DNA from: an uncultured Oscillospiraceae bacterium
Lineage (GTDB): Bacteria > Bacillota > Clostridia > Oscillospirales > Oscillospiraceae
Assembly (NCBI GenBank): GCA_934661735.1
Contig: CAKUJN010000019.1
Span: forward strand, 1 to 28,566
Length of the DNA stretch: 28,566 nt
Direction of reading: 5' to 3'
The number at the start of each line of letters is the position of its first letter. Position 1 is the stretch's first letter. The notes under the pieces were generated by a model, which was given only the letters and a program-made list of their open reading frames with translations, had not been told where the DNA came from and made no database searches. Both the position numbers and the translations under genes were made by a program. Positions 1-6,802 of the stretch are shown here, piece by piece.

Positions 1-61
1 GGTGGGCCGCATCCGTAGCGCTCCTTCGTCGCTGACGGCTGCGCTCGCCATCGGCCCCTAC
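1..61. repeat. Left arm of 61-bp terminal inverted repeat
   Basis: These 61 bases are the exact reverse complement of 28493-28553. The arm may continue left of the window. Inside it, at 97-140, a less conserved inner part also has a counterpart near the right end (28400-28450, minus sense), including paired small hairpins built on CTGCCG/CGGCAG and TTCCGGT/ACCGGAA. No ORF with coding character was seen in it. The simplest reading is a dispersed intergenic repeat at which an assembly or excerpt happens to begin and end. Confidence 0.9.
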
Positions 62-145
62 AGGGTTCGGTGCGGAAGCACCGCCGGAGGCACAGCTGCG
101 GCGCTGCCGCATCAACGGCAGTTCCGGTGCAAACCGGAATGCAAA
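62..145. repeat. Inner hairpin part of the terminal repeat
   Basis: It holds three small inverted repeats in a row: CGGTGC/GCACCG (68-85), CTGCCG/CGGCAG (about 104-121) and TTCCGGT/ACCGGAA (about 122-139). The right end of the window has diverged versions of the last two. A 16-base word, AACGGCAGTTCCGGTG at 114-129, recurs exactly at 8718-8733 within the large hairpin downstream of livF. This links three intergenic sites to one repeat family. Confidence 0.7.
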
Positions 146-177
146 AATCCCGCCGGTCCGGTCGGAACGGCGGGATT
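146..177 (-). terminator. Rho-independent terminator after the 191-1168 gene
   Basis: The arms AATCCCGCCG and CGGCGGGATT pair perfectly over ten bases around a 12-base loop. On the minus strand a run of Ts follows. It lies 14 bases beyond the stop codon of the minus-strand gene at 191-1168. Confidence 0.85.
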
Positions 178-190
178 CTGCTTCGATTTT

Positions 191-1168
191 CTACAGCGCC
201 GCGGCGCAGATGTCATGCACCTGCGCACCTGTGCCGGAGAGCGCCAGCTTCAGCCGCAGCGCGGCGTCCGTCTGCTCTCCGCCAAAGTCGATTTCATAGA
301 CGCCCAGCGTGCACGCCGCGCCGCTGTGCGTCTTTGCCGCGCGCGTCTGCACGGCGCTGCATGCGCTGAATGCGCCGCCGCTCAGGCTGAACGAAACCGC
401 CGGCGCGCTGCCGCTCCAGCGGATATAGACGCGTGCGCCCGTGCCGCTGAGGCTCTGCGGCTTCGTTACAAAATGCCCGCTGGTGTGCACCGTCTCCGAA
501 GCCGTCAGTGTCATCTCCCAGATGTACACGCCCACGCCGCTGCCGCTTGAAACAGCACGCAGCTCGCACGGCGCATTCGGGTCAATCGTCGCTGTCAGCG
601 GAATGCTCACGGTCGTTTTGTCGCTTTTGGTGGCAAAGGCCGTCGCGGCCGACTGGCCCAGGAGCGTTTCGCCCTGATAGACGGCGAATGTCACGCTCGG
701 GCCGCCGGCGGAGTATTTGACGCTCAGGCTCTGCGTCGTGAACCAGCCGTCCGCGCTCAGTGCCGCGATCTTCGTCGTACCGTTTGCCGCGACAATCGTT
801 TTTCGCGGGAAGGAGTTCCCGCCGTCGTTGTAATTCTGCGTCAGCGTAACGCTTTTGCCCTCGCCGGCCAGACGCGGGCCGCCGGCGCAGAGCAGCTGCG
901 CATAGCTCTCCACGCCGCTCAGGTCCTGAAAGGTCTCCAGCAGCACGTTTTCCGCAAAGCTTACATCCGCGCCGCCGTGCGCGTGCAGCAGCAGGAGATT
1001 TGCCAGATTGCAGCGCGCTGCGCGCGACTGCCGTTCGGTGTGCGCGGCGTCCGTCCGGTGCGTGTAGAGCGCCGCGTCCAGCGCCGAAAAGTTTTCGTTG
1101 ATCTGCGACAGATCGACAAAGTCCTCCGGCGCCCAGGTGTTCAGCTGAAAATGCTCGGTTTTCGTCAT
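191..1168 (-). CDS. Unrecognised protein with phage-tail-like N-terminus
   Basis: This is a 325-residue protein with no signal peptide or membrane segment. The start ATG at 1168 has a good AGGAGG-type site about eight bases upstream; an in-frame extension to 1261 lacks one. The N-terminus (FQLNTWAPEDFVDLSQINENFSALDAAL, starting near residue 8) resembles the opening of tail and neck-associated proteins in phages of Clostridia, which often read as N-x-L-N-x-W followed by D-F-N-x-N-x-x-x-I-D. Residues after about 100 are rich in Gly, Ser, Thr and Ala with alternating hydrophobics, as expected for beta structure in a fibre or adhesin. No other phage gene is nearby and the gene has its own terminator, so it is a stand-alone gene. 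The phage link is inferred from the motif only; function is unknown. Confidence 0.8.
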   Translation of the reverse strand: MTKTEHFQLNTWAPEDFVDLSQINENFSALDAALYTHRTDAAHTERQSRAARCNLANLLLLHAHGGADVSFAENVLLETFQDLSGVESYAQLLCAGGPRLAGEGKSVTLTQNYNDGGNSFPRKTIVAANGTTKIAALSADGWFTTQSLSVKYSAGGPSVTFAVYQGETLLGQSAATAFATKSDKTTVSIPLTATIDPNAPCELRAVSSGSGVGVYIWEMTLTASETVHTSGHFVTKPQSLSGTGARVYIRWSGSAPAVSFSLSGGAFSACSAVQTRAAKTHSGAACTLGVYEIDFGGEQTDAALRLKLALSGTGAQVHDICAAAL

Positions 1169-1226
1169 GAAAATGCCTCCTTTTCTGATTGTGAGAGAAG
1201 CCCTCTCACGTTCAGCAAAAAAGCAT

Positions 1227-1258
1227 CCTCCGGTTGCACGCCCGTGTACAACCGGAGG
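1227..1258 (-). terminator. Terminator after the short-chain dehydrogenase
   Basis: The arms CCTCCGGTTG and CAACCGGAGG form a ten-base stem with a 12-base loop. Six As on the plus strand at 1216-1222 become a T run on the minus strand just past the hairpin. It closes the minus-strand gene that ends at 1327 and separates it from the next minus-strand gene. Confidence 0.85.
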
Positions 1259-1326
1259 CAAATTTGACGGAAAACAAAATTCACGGCATTCAGGCAGGCG
1301 TCGAGCCGGCCGGCAGATGCATCGGC

Positions 1327-2028
1327 TCAGGTAATGACAAAGCCCCCGCTGACGCCCAGCGTCTGGCCGGTGACGAACTCCGCGTCTGCCAGCATGGCAA
1401 TCACGCGCGCAGCATCCTCGGGCGTGCCCAGCCGCTCAAGCGGCGTCTGCATCCGCAGCTCCTCCAGCACCTCCGGCGCAACCGAGGCGCACATGTCCGT
1501 CTGAATGACGCCGGGGGCAACAGCGTTGACGCGGATGCCGCTCGGCCCCAGCTCCTGCGCCAGCGCCTTGCTCAGCGCCAGCAGCGCGCCCTTGGTCGCG
1601 GAATAGCCCGCCTCGCATGACGCGCCCACCTGTCCCCACATGGACGAGACGTTGATGATCGAGCCGCTCTGCGTTTGCAGCATGAACGGCAGCGCCGCGC
1701 GCGTGCAGTAAAACGCGCCGTCGACGTTGACGGCGAACAGCCGCCGCCATTCAGCAGGCGTGATCTGCGAAATCAGGCCATAGTGGCAGATTCCCGCGTT
1801 GTTGACCAGCACGTCGCACGCGCCGATCTGCGCGAACGCGCTTTGCACCTGCGCCTCGTCGGACACGTCGCACTGCAATGCCCGCGCGCCCGTTTCCGAT
1901 TCCACGGCCCGCGCCGCCGCGTGATTCTTTTCATATAAGAACCAGACGTTTTCGCCGCGGCGGGCAAATTCCCGCACGGCGGCCGCGCCGATGCCGCGGC
2001 TCCCGCCGGTGATGACAACCGTTTTCAT
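1327..2028 (-). CDS. Short-chain dehydrogenase/reductase (FabG-like)
   Basis: This is a 233-residue NAD(P)-dependent oxidoreductase of the classical SDR family. The Rossmann motif TGGSRGIG is at residues 7-14, the NNAG motif near 76-79, Ser near 128-129, and the catalytic YSATK (Tyr 142, Lys 146). The PGVIQTD stretch after the active site and the C-terminal VTGQTLGVSGGF are typical of 3-oxoacyl-ACP reductases. The start ATG at 2028 begins the nucleotide fold directly and has a GGGAGC site; the frame stays open to 2091 but would add a non-homologous leader. No fatty-acid synthesis gene is beside it, so the substrate cannot be assigned. Its promoter must lie within the end of the preceding gene, or it is read through the hairpin at 2058-2087. 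Confidence 0.9.
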   Translation of the reverse strand: MKTVVITGGSRGIGAAAVREFARRGENVWFLYEKNHAAARAVESETGARALQCDVSDEAQVQSAFAQIGACDVLVNNAGICHYGLISQITPAEWRRLFAVNVDGAFYCTRAALPFMLQTQSGSIINVSSMWGQVGASCEAGYSATKGALLALSKALAQELGPSGIRVNAVAPGVIQTDMCASVAPEVLEELRMQTPLERLGTPEDAARVIAMLADAEFVTGQTLGVSGGFVIT

Positions 2029-2057
2029 ATGTGCTCCCGCTTTCTGATGATACCGGA

Positions 2058-2087
2058 AACGGCTTCCTTTCCGGAAAGGAAGCCGTT
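2058..2087 (-). terminator. Hairpin after the S1-domain gene
   Basis: A perfect 15-base stem with no spacer (AACGGCTTCCTTTCC and its complement) begins four bases past the TAA of the S1 gene. On the minus strand only three Ts follow, so termination may be partial. Some transcripts could reach the dehydrogenase, whose start is 30 bases on. Confidence 0.65.
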
Positions 2088-2091
2088 CCAT

Positions 2092-2577
2092 TTATCTGCG
2101 TCGATTTTTTGTCTTATGCTCGGAATACTGCCGGATGGAGGACATTTTGCTGTCCGACTCGGTCATGAACTGCTTGAGCATGTCGTCAAACGACTTCTGC
2201 TGCGGCGCGGACGACTGGCCGGGTGCGGCGGGACGGCGGGCGGACGGCTGGCCGGAGGCATAGCGGTCGTTCCGGTCGCCGGTGCGCTGCGGACGGCGCG
2301 AATCCTGCGCGCCGCGCGCGGGACGCTCGCCCTGCGTCTGCGGACGCGGAAGCGTGCGTTTGATCGACAGATTGGTTTTGCCATTTTCCCTGCCGATGAT
2401 CATGACGCGCACGGTGTCGCCCTCTGCCAGATAGTCATGGATATCGCTGACAAAGGTATGCGCGACCTCGGAAATGTGTACCATTCCCGTTGAATGATCC
2501 GGAAGCAGGACAAACGCACCGAATTTCGTCAGGCTTTTGACCTTGCCCTCTACAACTGCTCCGATTTCCAGCTCCAT
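2092..2577 (-). CDS. yabR: S1 RNA-binding domain protein (YabR-like)
   Basis: This is a 161-residue protein. Residues 1-72 form one S1 domain: the opening GAVVEGKVKSLTKFGAFVLL, then GMVHISEVAHTFV and a closing GKTNLSIKR. The remainder is a Arg/Pro/Gln/Ala-rich basic tail, followed by FDDMLKQFMTESDSKMSSI and a charged end, as in YabR-type proteins of sporulating Firmicutes. The start ATG has GGAGG eight bases upstream. The position after divIC matches the B. subtilis order yabP-yabQ-divIC-yabR. S1 proteins of this kind bind RNA or ribosomes; the exact role is not established from sequence. Confidence 0.93.
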   Translation of the reverse strand: MELEIGAVVEGKVKSLTKFGAFVLLPDHSTGMVHISEVAHTFVSDIHDYLAEGDTVRVMIIGRENGKTNLSIKRTLPRPQTQGERPARGAQDSRRPQRTGDRNDRYASGQPSARRPAAPGQSSAPQQKSFDDMLKQFMTESDSKMSSIRQYSEHKTKNRRR

Positions 2578-2649
2578 ATTCCTCCGTACTTCTTTCCGTC
2601 CGGAGCCGCGGCGCGGCGCCGGTCATGGCGTTTTTTCTCTCTCTGCGTT

Positions 2650-2928
2650 TCAGTTTCCGACGTCCTTGAAAATGATCTCACCCTCCGAGACCATGCCAAG
2701 CTTTTCGCGGGCGGCGTCCTCGATGCCGGCGTCGGTATCAAGGTTGTCGATGGCCTCCTGCATGCGGCCGTTTTCCTGCTCGACGGCGGTGATGCTTCCG
2801 GTCAGTGCGGCCGCTTCGCTGTTCTTTTCCGTGATCTGCTTGCGCAGGGACACCAGGGTAACGGTAGCATACACCACCAGAATCAGGATCACCAGCTTTA
2901 CCAGCAGGGATGATCTGACGAATTTCAT
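2650..2928 (-). CDS. divIC: Septum formation initiator DivIC/FtsB family
   Basis: This is a 92-residue bitopic membrane protein. A short cytoplasmic start is followed by one membrane segment at about residues 8-27 (LLVKLVILILVVYATVTLV). A heptad-rich coiled coil follows (about 28-68), and a C-terminal region contains AREKLGMVSEGEIIFKD, the family's usual Arg-x-x-Leu-Gly-Met/Tyr-x-x-x-Gly-Glu motif. DivIC acts in the divisome with FtsL and DivIB. It has AGGAG upstream of the ATG. The yabQ frame continues 191 bases into this gene. Because division is needed in growth while yabPQ is a sporulation pair, a vegetative promoter inside yabQ is expected; I did not identify one. Confidence 0.92.
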   Translation of the reverse strand: MKFVRSSLLVKLVILILVVYATVTLVSLRKQITEKNSEAAALTGSITAVEQENGRMQEAIDNLDTDAGIEDAAREKLGMVSEGEIIFKDVGN

Positions 2929-3415
2929 TCTGTGCTGCGCTCCTTCCTGAATGCCGCGGCTGTGGACTGCCTTTCATCTTATCGAATATTGTAAACCATT
3001 TTCCCGCGATTGAAAAGTATTTTTTGCAAAAAAACGCAGACTTTTTCGCAATCCGCCACACGGGCCGCAGGATGGCGCGCACCGCGCGGCCCAGCGCGGC
3101 AAAAATTGCGGCAGCCGCCCGCGTCAGCGCCGAAAAAACCGGCAGCAGCAGGCGGCTGAGCGTGCGGAAGTAGCCGAACGCGCCCAGCGCCGCCGCAGGC
3201 AGGAAAAACAGCCGGAACAGCCCCTGTCCGCCGTAAAGCCCGAACAGCAGAAGCGCCGCCAGCGTATCCAGCGCGAACAGCACGTCCAGCACGGCGGTTG
3301 TTTTCGGCCACTGCCGCCGCAGCGCCCGCAGCAGATCATACAGAAGCCCGAGCGCCGCGCCCAGCGCCGCCGCAGCGGTAAACTGCGCGCCCTGTAGCGA
3401 AAGCGGCAGCTCCAT
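2738..3415 (-). CDS. yabQ: Spore cortex protein YabQ with long overlap into divIC
   Basis: This is a 225-residue open frame. Residues 1-95 contain four or so hydrophobic segments (starting LSLQGAQFTAAAALGAALGLLYD, then around 40-60 and 66-90), and the middle is basic, as in YabQ, a mother-cell membrane protein needed for spore cortex formation. Its ATG overlaps the yabP stop as TGATG, so the two are translationally coupled. From about residue 163 the frame runs over divIC in another frame and the sequence becomes rich in Arg, Gly, His and Gln with no membrane character. The core resembles the family, but the last 63 residues look like a by-product of losing the original stop. The stop at 2738 is the only one in frame. 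Confidence 0.82.
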   Translation of the reverse strand: MELPLSLQGAQFTAAAALGAALGLLYDLLRALRRQWPKTTAVLDVLFALDTLAALLLFGLYGGQGLFRLFFLPAAALGAFGYFRTLSRLLLPVFSALTRAAAAIFAALGRAVRAILRPVWRIAKKSAFFCKKYFSIAGKWFTIFDKMKGSPQPRHSGRSAAQNEIRQIIPAGKAGDPDSGGVCYRYPGVPAQADHGKEQRSGRTDRKHHRRRAGKRPHAGGHRQP

Positions 3416-3699
3416 CAGCCGAACAGCCGCGCGAAGAAGCCGCCCGCAGGCGCCGGCTCCTCATAGCTCATGCTCTCAACCAGCCCGTCCACGCTGACCT
3501 GTCCGCCGTCCAGCGACAGCATCTGCAAATGCAGCCCCGAGCCATGCACAACCAGCGTCCCGCGCGTTGTGGCCAGCACAATTGTGTTTTCATCAAAGCT
3601 CTCCACCTCGATGACGCCCGTCATGCTCAGATGGTTCCGCCCCTCCAGCGTCAGCCGGTGCGGCGCCTCCAGTTCCTGTCCTCCTACCGTGTTCGGCAT
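3415..3699 (-). CDS. yabP: Sporulation protein YabP
   Basis: This is a 94-residue protein. HRLTLEGRNHLSMTGVIEVESFDENTIVLATTRGTLVVHGSGLHLQMLSLDGG is split here only for length and lies at about residues 14-66. The pattern 'H-x-L-x-L-x-x-R-x-x-L-x-x-T-G-V' followed by 'S-F-D-E' and 'G-x-x-L-H' is that of the YabP family (also seen in YqfC). YabP is a mother-cell protein made early in spore formation. I chose the ATG at 3699 over the one at 3732: it has an AAGGGGG site, and a SigE-like -10 element overlaps the upstream ATG so that the transcript should begin downstream of it. First gene of a four-gene operon. Confidence 0.9.
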   Translation of the reverse strand: MPNTVGGQELEAPHRLTLEGRNHLSMTGVIEVESFDENTIVLATTRGTLVVHGSGLHLQMLSLDGGQVSVDGLVESMSYEEPAPAGGFFARLFG

Positions 3700-3730
3700 G
3701 CCCTCGTCCCCCTTGCAGCGTTCTTTGTCC

Positions 3731-3760
3731 ATATCTATGCGCGCAGGACAGGCAATATGC
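3731..3760 (-). promoter_or_regulatory. SigE-type sporulation promoter of yabPQ
   Basis: On the minus strand GCATATT (3754-3760) is followed by exactly 14 bases and then CATAGATAT (3731-3739). The first matches the SigE -35 consensus (K-M-ATATT) at every position. The second matches CATA plus the A and the following H of the -10 consensus. The spacing is the usual one. Transcription should start near 3724-3726, about 25 bases before the yabP start codon. yabP and yabQ are known mother-cell SigE genes in B. subtilis, so the site is in the expected place. Confidence 0.8.
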
Positions 3761-3789
3761 CGCCGGAAAAGTCCCGCGCGGTTTTCTTT

Positions 3790-3823
3790 GCCGCTGTTCA
3801 GCGGCGGAAAATTGTGCTATACT
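3790..3823 (+). promoter_or_regulatory. Promoter of the 3856-6723 operon, with operator-like dyad
   Basis: An extended -10, TGcTATACT, lies at 3815-3823. Counting 17 bases back gives TGTTCA, a poor -35. An inverted repeat GCCGCTG-tt-CAGCGGC at 3790-3805 covers the -35 position, so a regulator may act here. It is divergent from the yabPQ promoter. Confidence 0.6.
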
Positions 3824-3855
3824 GAAATCGCAAAAAGCAGAGGGAGGAATGCAAA

Positions 3856-4593
3856 TTGTTGACTCAGCTGAACAGTCCGTTTTTATATCTGGTCTGCGGC
3901 GGAATTATCGCCTTTGTGGCGCTGATCTGCGTGGTTTTCATGCTCCGCGCGTACCGCGCCGGAAAGGCAATCGGCATGGACACAACGCGGATGAAGCGCG
4001 TGATTGTCTCCAGCGCCACGTTTTCGGCGCTGCCGAGCGTCGGCATCCTGCTGGGCGTAATCGCCCTGTCCGGAAGCCTTGGCACGCCGTGGCCGTGGCT
4101 CCGGCTGTCGGTCATCGGCGCGCTGCACTATGAGACACAGGTTGCGCAGGCGGCGGCCGAGCAGGTGGGCATGTCCACGCTTTCCGCCGCCGAAATGACG
4201 CCGCAGGCGTTTGCCACCATCGCCCTGCTGATGAGCGTCTGCATCATCTGGGGTATTGTGCTGTCCATTTTCTTCAATAAGCGCTACACAAGGCGCCTTT
4301 CCTCCGCCGGCGGCGGAAAGACGGCAGCCGGCTTTGGCGATACGGCCATGACGGCCATGTTCATCGGTCTGGTCAGCGCCTATATCGGCAGCTATATCGG
4401 CGGCTTTGTCTCCGGAAACGGCCGCTTTACCTTTACCGGCAGCCTGACGCCGCTGATCGTGGCGGCCGTTTCGGCGGCGGTGATGGCGCTGTTTGTATGG
4501 CTGGCGGAGAAGAAGCAGCTCACATGGGTGGAGAATTTCTCCATCGCGGGCAGCATGCTTGCCGGCATGGCCGCGGCCGTGCTGGTTGGCTGA
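3856..4593 (+). CDS. DUF5058-like polytopic membrane protein
   Basis: This is a 245-residue integral membrane protein with about six hydrophobic segments (near residues 10-30, 50-75, 118-140, 160-190, 195-215 and 225-245). The start is TTG at 3856 with GGGAGGAA seven bases before it; the nearby ATG at 3849 is in another frame. A polar loop at about 38-48 and a soluble stretch around 90-115 separate the membrane halves. It resembles the DUF5058 family as I remember it, which has no known function. It is followed 16 bases later by a second membrane protein and then a peptidase, so the two membrane proteins may form a heteromeric transporter for the peptidase's substrate or product. That is inference from order alone. 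Confidence 0.85.
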   Translation: MLTQLNSPFLYLVCGGIIAFVALICVVFMLRAYRAGKAIGMDTTRMKRVIVSSATFSALPSVGILLGVIALSGSLGTPWPWLRLSVIGALHYETQVAQAAAEQVGMSTLSAAEMTPQAFATIALLMSVCIIWGIVLSIFFNKRYTRRLSSAGGGKTAAGFGDTAMTAMFIGLVSAYIGSYIGGFVSGNGRFTFTGSLTPLIVAAVSAAVMALFVWLAEKKQLTWVENFSIAGSMLAGMAAAVLVG

Positions 4594-4609
4594 GAAAGGA
4601 GCGGAGCAT

Positions 4610-5293
4610 ATGGAACAGAAGCAAAAGGAAGCCGTATGGCAGGAATACAGCCGCGCGACGCACATCCTTGGCCGGATCGTCAGCATCATCACCGTGGTTC
4701 TGCTGGTCGGCGCGCCGTTCGCCATCGGCGGATATCTCGGCGCCTATCCTGATCTGGGCGCAGCGGCAAAGGGCTTTGCGTCGGTCGGTCTGGTCTGGAC
4801 CATCAGCAGTGTGGCGGAGTTTCTGATCTACACGCCGATGCTGGGCGCGGGCGGCGGATATCTGGCGTTCATCACCGGAAATCTGATCAACATGAAAATC
4901 CCCTGCGCGGTCAACGCGCGCGACATGGTCGGCGCGAAGTCCGGCACGCCGGAAAACGAGATCATCTCCACGCTCTCCATCGCCACGTCCTCGCTGGTCA
5001 CGATTCTGATTCTGGCGGCGGGCGTGCTGGCGCTGGTCCCGCTTCAGCCCGTGCTGCAAAGCCCCGCGCTTCAGCCTGCGTTTGAAAACGTCGTTCCGGC
5101 ACTGTTCGGCGCGATGGCGTATAAGTATTACCGGAAAAACCTGCGCATTGCGGCTGCGCCGCTGATTCTCATGAGCATGCTGTTCATTCTGGCGCCGTCG
5201 CTGATCTCCTCGACCAGCTTTATGATCATCCCCTCCGGCGCGCTTGCCATCGGGATTGCGTTCTGGCTGTACCGGAAAGGAGTGCGCGCATGA
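4610..5293 (+). CDS. Polytopic membrane protein, partner of the preceding gene
   Basis: This is a 227-residue integral membrane protein with about five or six segments (residues roughly 20-45, 58-80, 122-148, 165-180, 187-205 and 208-222). A conserved-looking stretch MLGAGGGYLAFITGNLINMKIPCAVNARD, at about 77-105, is followed by a cytoplasmic-looking AKSGTPENEIISTLSIATSS. I do not recognise the family. The ATG at 4610 has AAAGGAGCGG upstream; the frame stays open further upstream but overlaps the previous gene. Its stop overlaps the start of the M20 peptidase as ATGA, so the two are coupled. The size match with the upstream membrane protein suggests a two-subunit complex. Confidence 0.85.
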   Translation: MEQKQKEAVWQEYSRATHILGRIVSIITVVLLVGAPFAIGGYLGAYPDLGAAAKGFASVGLVWTISSVAEFLIYTPMLGAGGGYLAFITGNLINMKIPCAVNARDMVGAKSGTPENEIISTLSIATSSLVTILILAAGVLALVPLQPVLQSPALQPAFENVVPALFGAMAYKYYRKNLRIAAAPLILMSMLFILAPSLISSTSFMIIPSGALAIGIAFWLYRKGVRA

Positions 5294-6723
5294 AATATCT
5301 GCTGCTGATACCGGCGGCGCTGGCACTGCTGCTTCTGATTGCGGTTGTGCGGACGCTGCTGACGCCCAAAAAGGTTTCCGCCTATACGGCCGCGGGCGAG
5401 GACGAGGCGGAATCGCTGCGTCTGGCGCAGAAGCTTTCCAGAATGATTCAGTACGACACCACCTCGCATGCGGGCGGCGACGATCCCGAGCGCTTCCGCG
5501 GCTTTCATGCGGTGCTGGCCGAGCTGTTCCCGCTGGTGTTCTCAAGGCTTGAAAAAACCGAAATCGACGGCAATCTGCTGTTTTACTGGAAGGGCCGCGC
5601 AGGCGACAGGCCAATCCTGCTGATGAGCCATCAGGACGTGGTTCCGGCCGAGGGCGAGTGGACACACGCGCCGTTTTCCGGCGATATCGCCGACGGAAAG
5701 GTCTGGGGCCGCGGCGCGTCGGACACAAAATGCTCGGTCATGGCGTTTTTTGAGGCGGTTGAGCAGCTTCTGTCCGAGGGCTATACGCCGCCGCAGGATG
5801 TGTATCTGGCCTCGTCGTGCACTGAGGAATGGGCGGGCGACGGCGCGCCGAAGCTGGTCGCGGAGCTTCAGCGGCGCGGCGTGGAGCTGTTTCTGGTCTG
5901 CGATGAGGGCGGCGGCATCATTTCCGAGCCGATCGGCGGCATTCCCGGCAGCTTCGCCATGATCGGCGTATTTGAAAAGGGCAAGGCTGACGTGAAATTC
6001 ACCGCGAAATCCACCGGCGGCCACGCCAGCGCCCCCGGCAAAAACACGCCGATTGCGCGTCTTGCCGCGTTTGTAAACGACGTGGAAACGCACAGCCCGT
6101 TCCGCAAAAAGCTTCTGCCCGAGGTCGCGGCCATGTTCACGACGCTCTCCGGCTATGCCTCGTCGTTCGGCATGCGGCTGCTGCTGGGGAATCTCTGGCT
6201 GTTTGCGCCGCTGCTGAAGGCGGTTCTGCCCGCGGTCAGCGCGCAGGCGGGCGCGATGCTGAAAACGACCATTGCCTTTACCACGCAGTCCGGCTCGGAC
6301 GCGTACAACGTCATCCCGCAGGAGGCCGCGCTCGGCGCGAATATGCGCTTCATCCCGCATCAGGGCGAGCAGGAGAGCCTTGCCATCATCGAAAAGCTGG
6401 CGAAAAAGCACGGTCTGGCGATGCAGGTCCTGCACGCGAACGACTACACGGAGCCGGTCGACATCCACGGCGAGGCATTCCGCCTGACCGAGCGCGTCAT
6501 TGCCGAAACCTTCCCCGGCCTTGCCGCCAGCCCCTATGTCATGACCGGCGCGACCGACGCGCAGTTCTATCAGCCCGTCTGCAAAAGCTGCATCCGCTTC
6601 GCGCCCGTGATCTACGGTCCCGAGCAGATGAAGGGCATGCACGGCCTGAACGAAAACATCGAATACAACTGCCTGCCGGGCGCGGTGCGTTTCTATCGGA
6701 ATCTGATCTGCGCGGAAAAATAG
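5290..6723 (+). CDS. Membrane-anchored M20 family metallopeptidase
   Basis: This is a 477-residue protein. An N-terminal hydrophobic anchor (residues 2-24) is followed by the M20 catalytic fold. Metal ligands and catalytic residues can be placed: His 114 and Asp 116 in MSHQDVV, Asp 145 in GRGASDTK, Glu 179/Glu 180 in SSCTEEWAG, Asp 205 in LVCDEGG, and a late His in GMHGLNENI. The order and the EGEWTHAPFSG stretch fit the carboxypeptidase S/PM20D1 branch, which cleaves or forms N-acyl amino acids and dipeptides. The dimerisation domain (about 230-370) contains KSTGGHASAPGKNTP. It is third in an operon with two membrane proteins and ends before a strong terminator. Substrate is unknown. Confidence 0.92.
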   Translation: MKYLLLIPAALALLLLIAVVRTLLTPKKVSAYTAAGEDEAESLRLAQKLSRMIQYDTTSHAGGDDPERFRGFHAVLAELFPLVFSRLEKTEIDGNLLFYWKGRAGDRPILLMSHQDVVPAEGEWTHAPFSGDIADGKVWGRGASDTKCSVMAFFEAVEQLLSEGYTPPQDVYLASSCTEEWAGDGAPKLVAELQRRGVELFLVCDEGGGIISEPIGGIPGSFAMIGVFEKGKADVKFTAKSTGGHASAPGKNTPIARLAAFVNDVETHSPFRKKLLPEVAAMFTTLSGYASSFGMRLLLGNLWLFAPLLKAVLPAVSAQAGAMLKTTIAFTTQSGSDAYNVIPQEAALGANMRFIPHQGEQESLAIIEKLAKKHGLAMQVLHANDYTEPVDIHGEAFRLTERVIAETFPGLAASPYVMTGATDAQFYQPVCKSCIRFAPVIYGPEQMKGMHGLNENIEYNCLPGAVRFYRNLICAEK

Positions 6724-6757
6724 CAGACAGATACAGGCGCTCCCCCAGACAGCAAAA

Positions 6758-6790
6758 GGAGCCTCTCACAAACGGAGAGGCTCCCTTTTT
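6758..6790. terminator. Bidirectional terminator between converging genes
   Basis: GGAGCCTCTC and GAGAGGCTCC pair over ten bases around ACAAACG. A T run follows on the plus strand at 6786-6790, and AAAA at 6754-6757 gives Ts on the minus strand. It serves the peptidase from the left and the membrane partner of the sigma factor from the right. Confidence 0.9.
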
Positions 6791-6802
6791 GCCTGCAGGG
6801 CG

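Noticed and set aside
191..1168. Prophage remnant
   Set aside because: No other phage gene, integrase, or attachment site is visible; only the N-terminal motif suggests phage.
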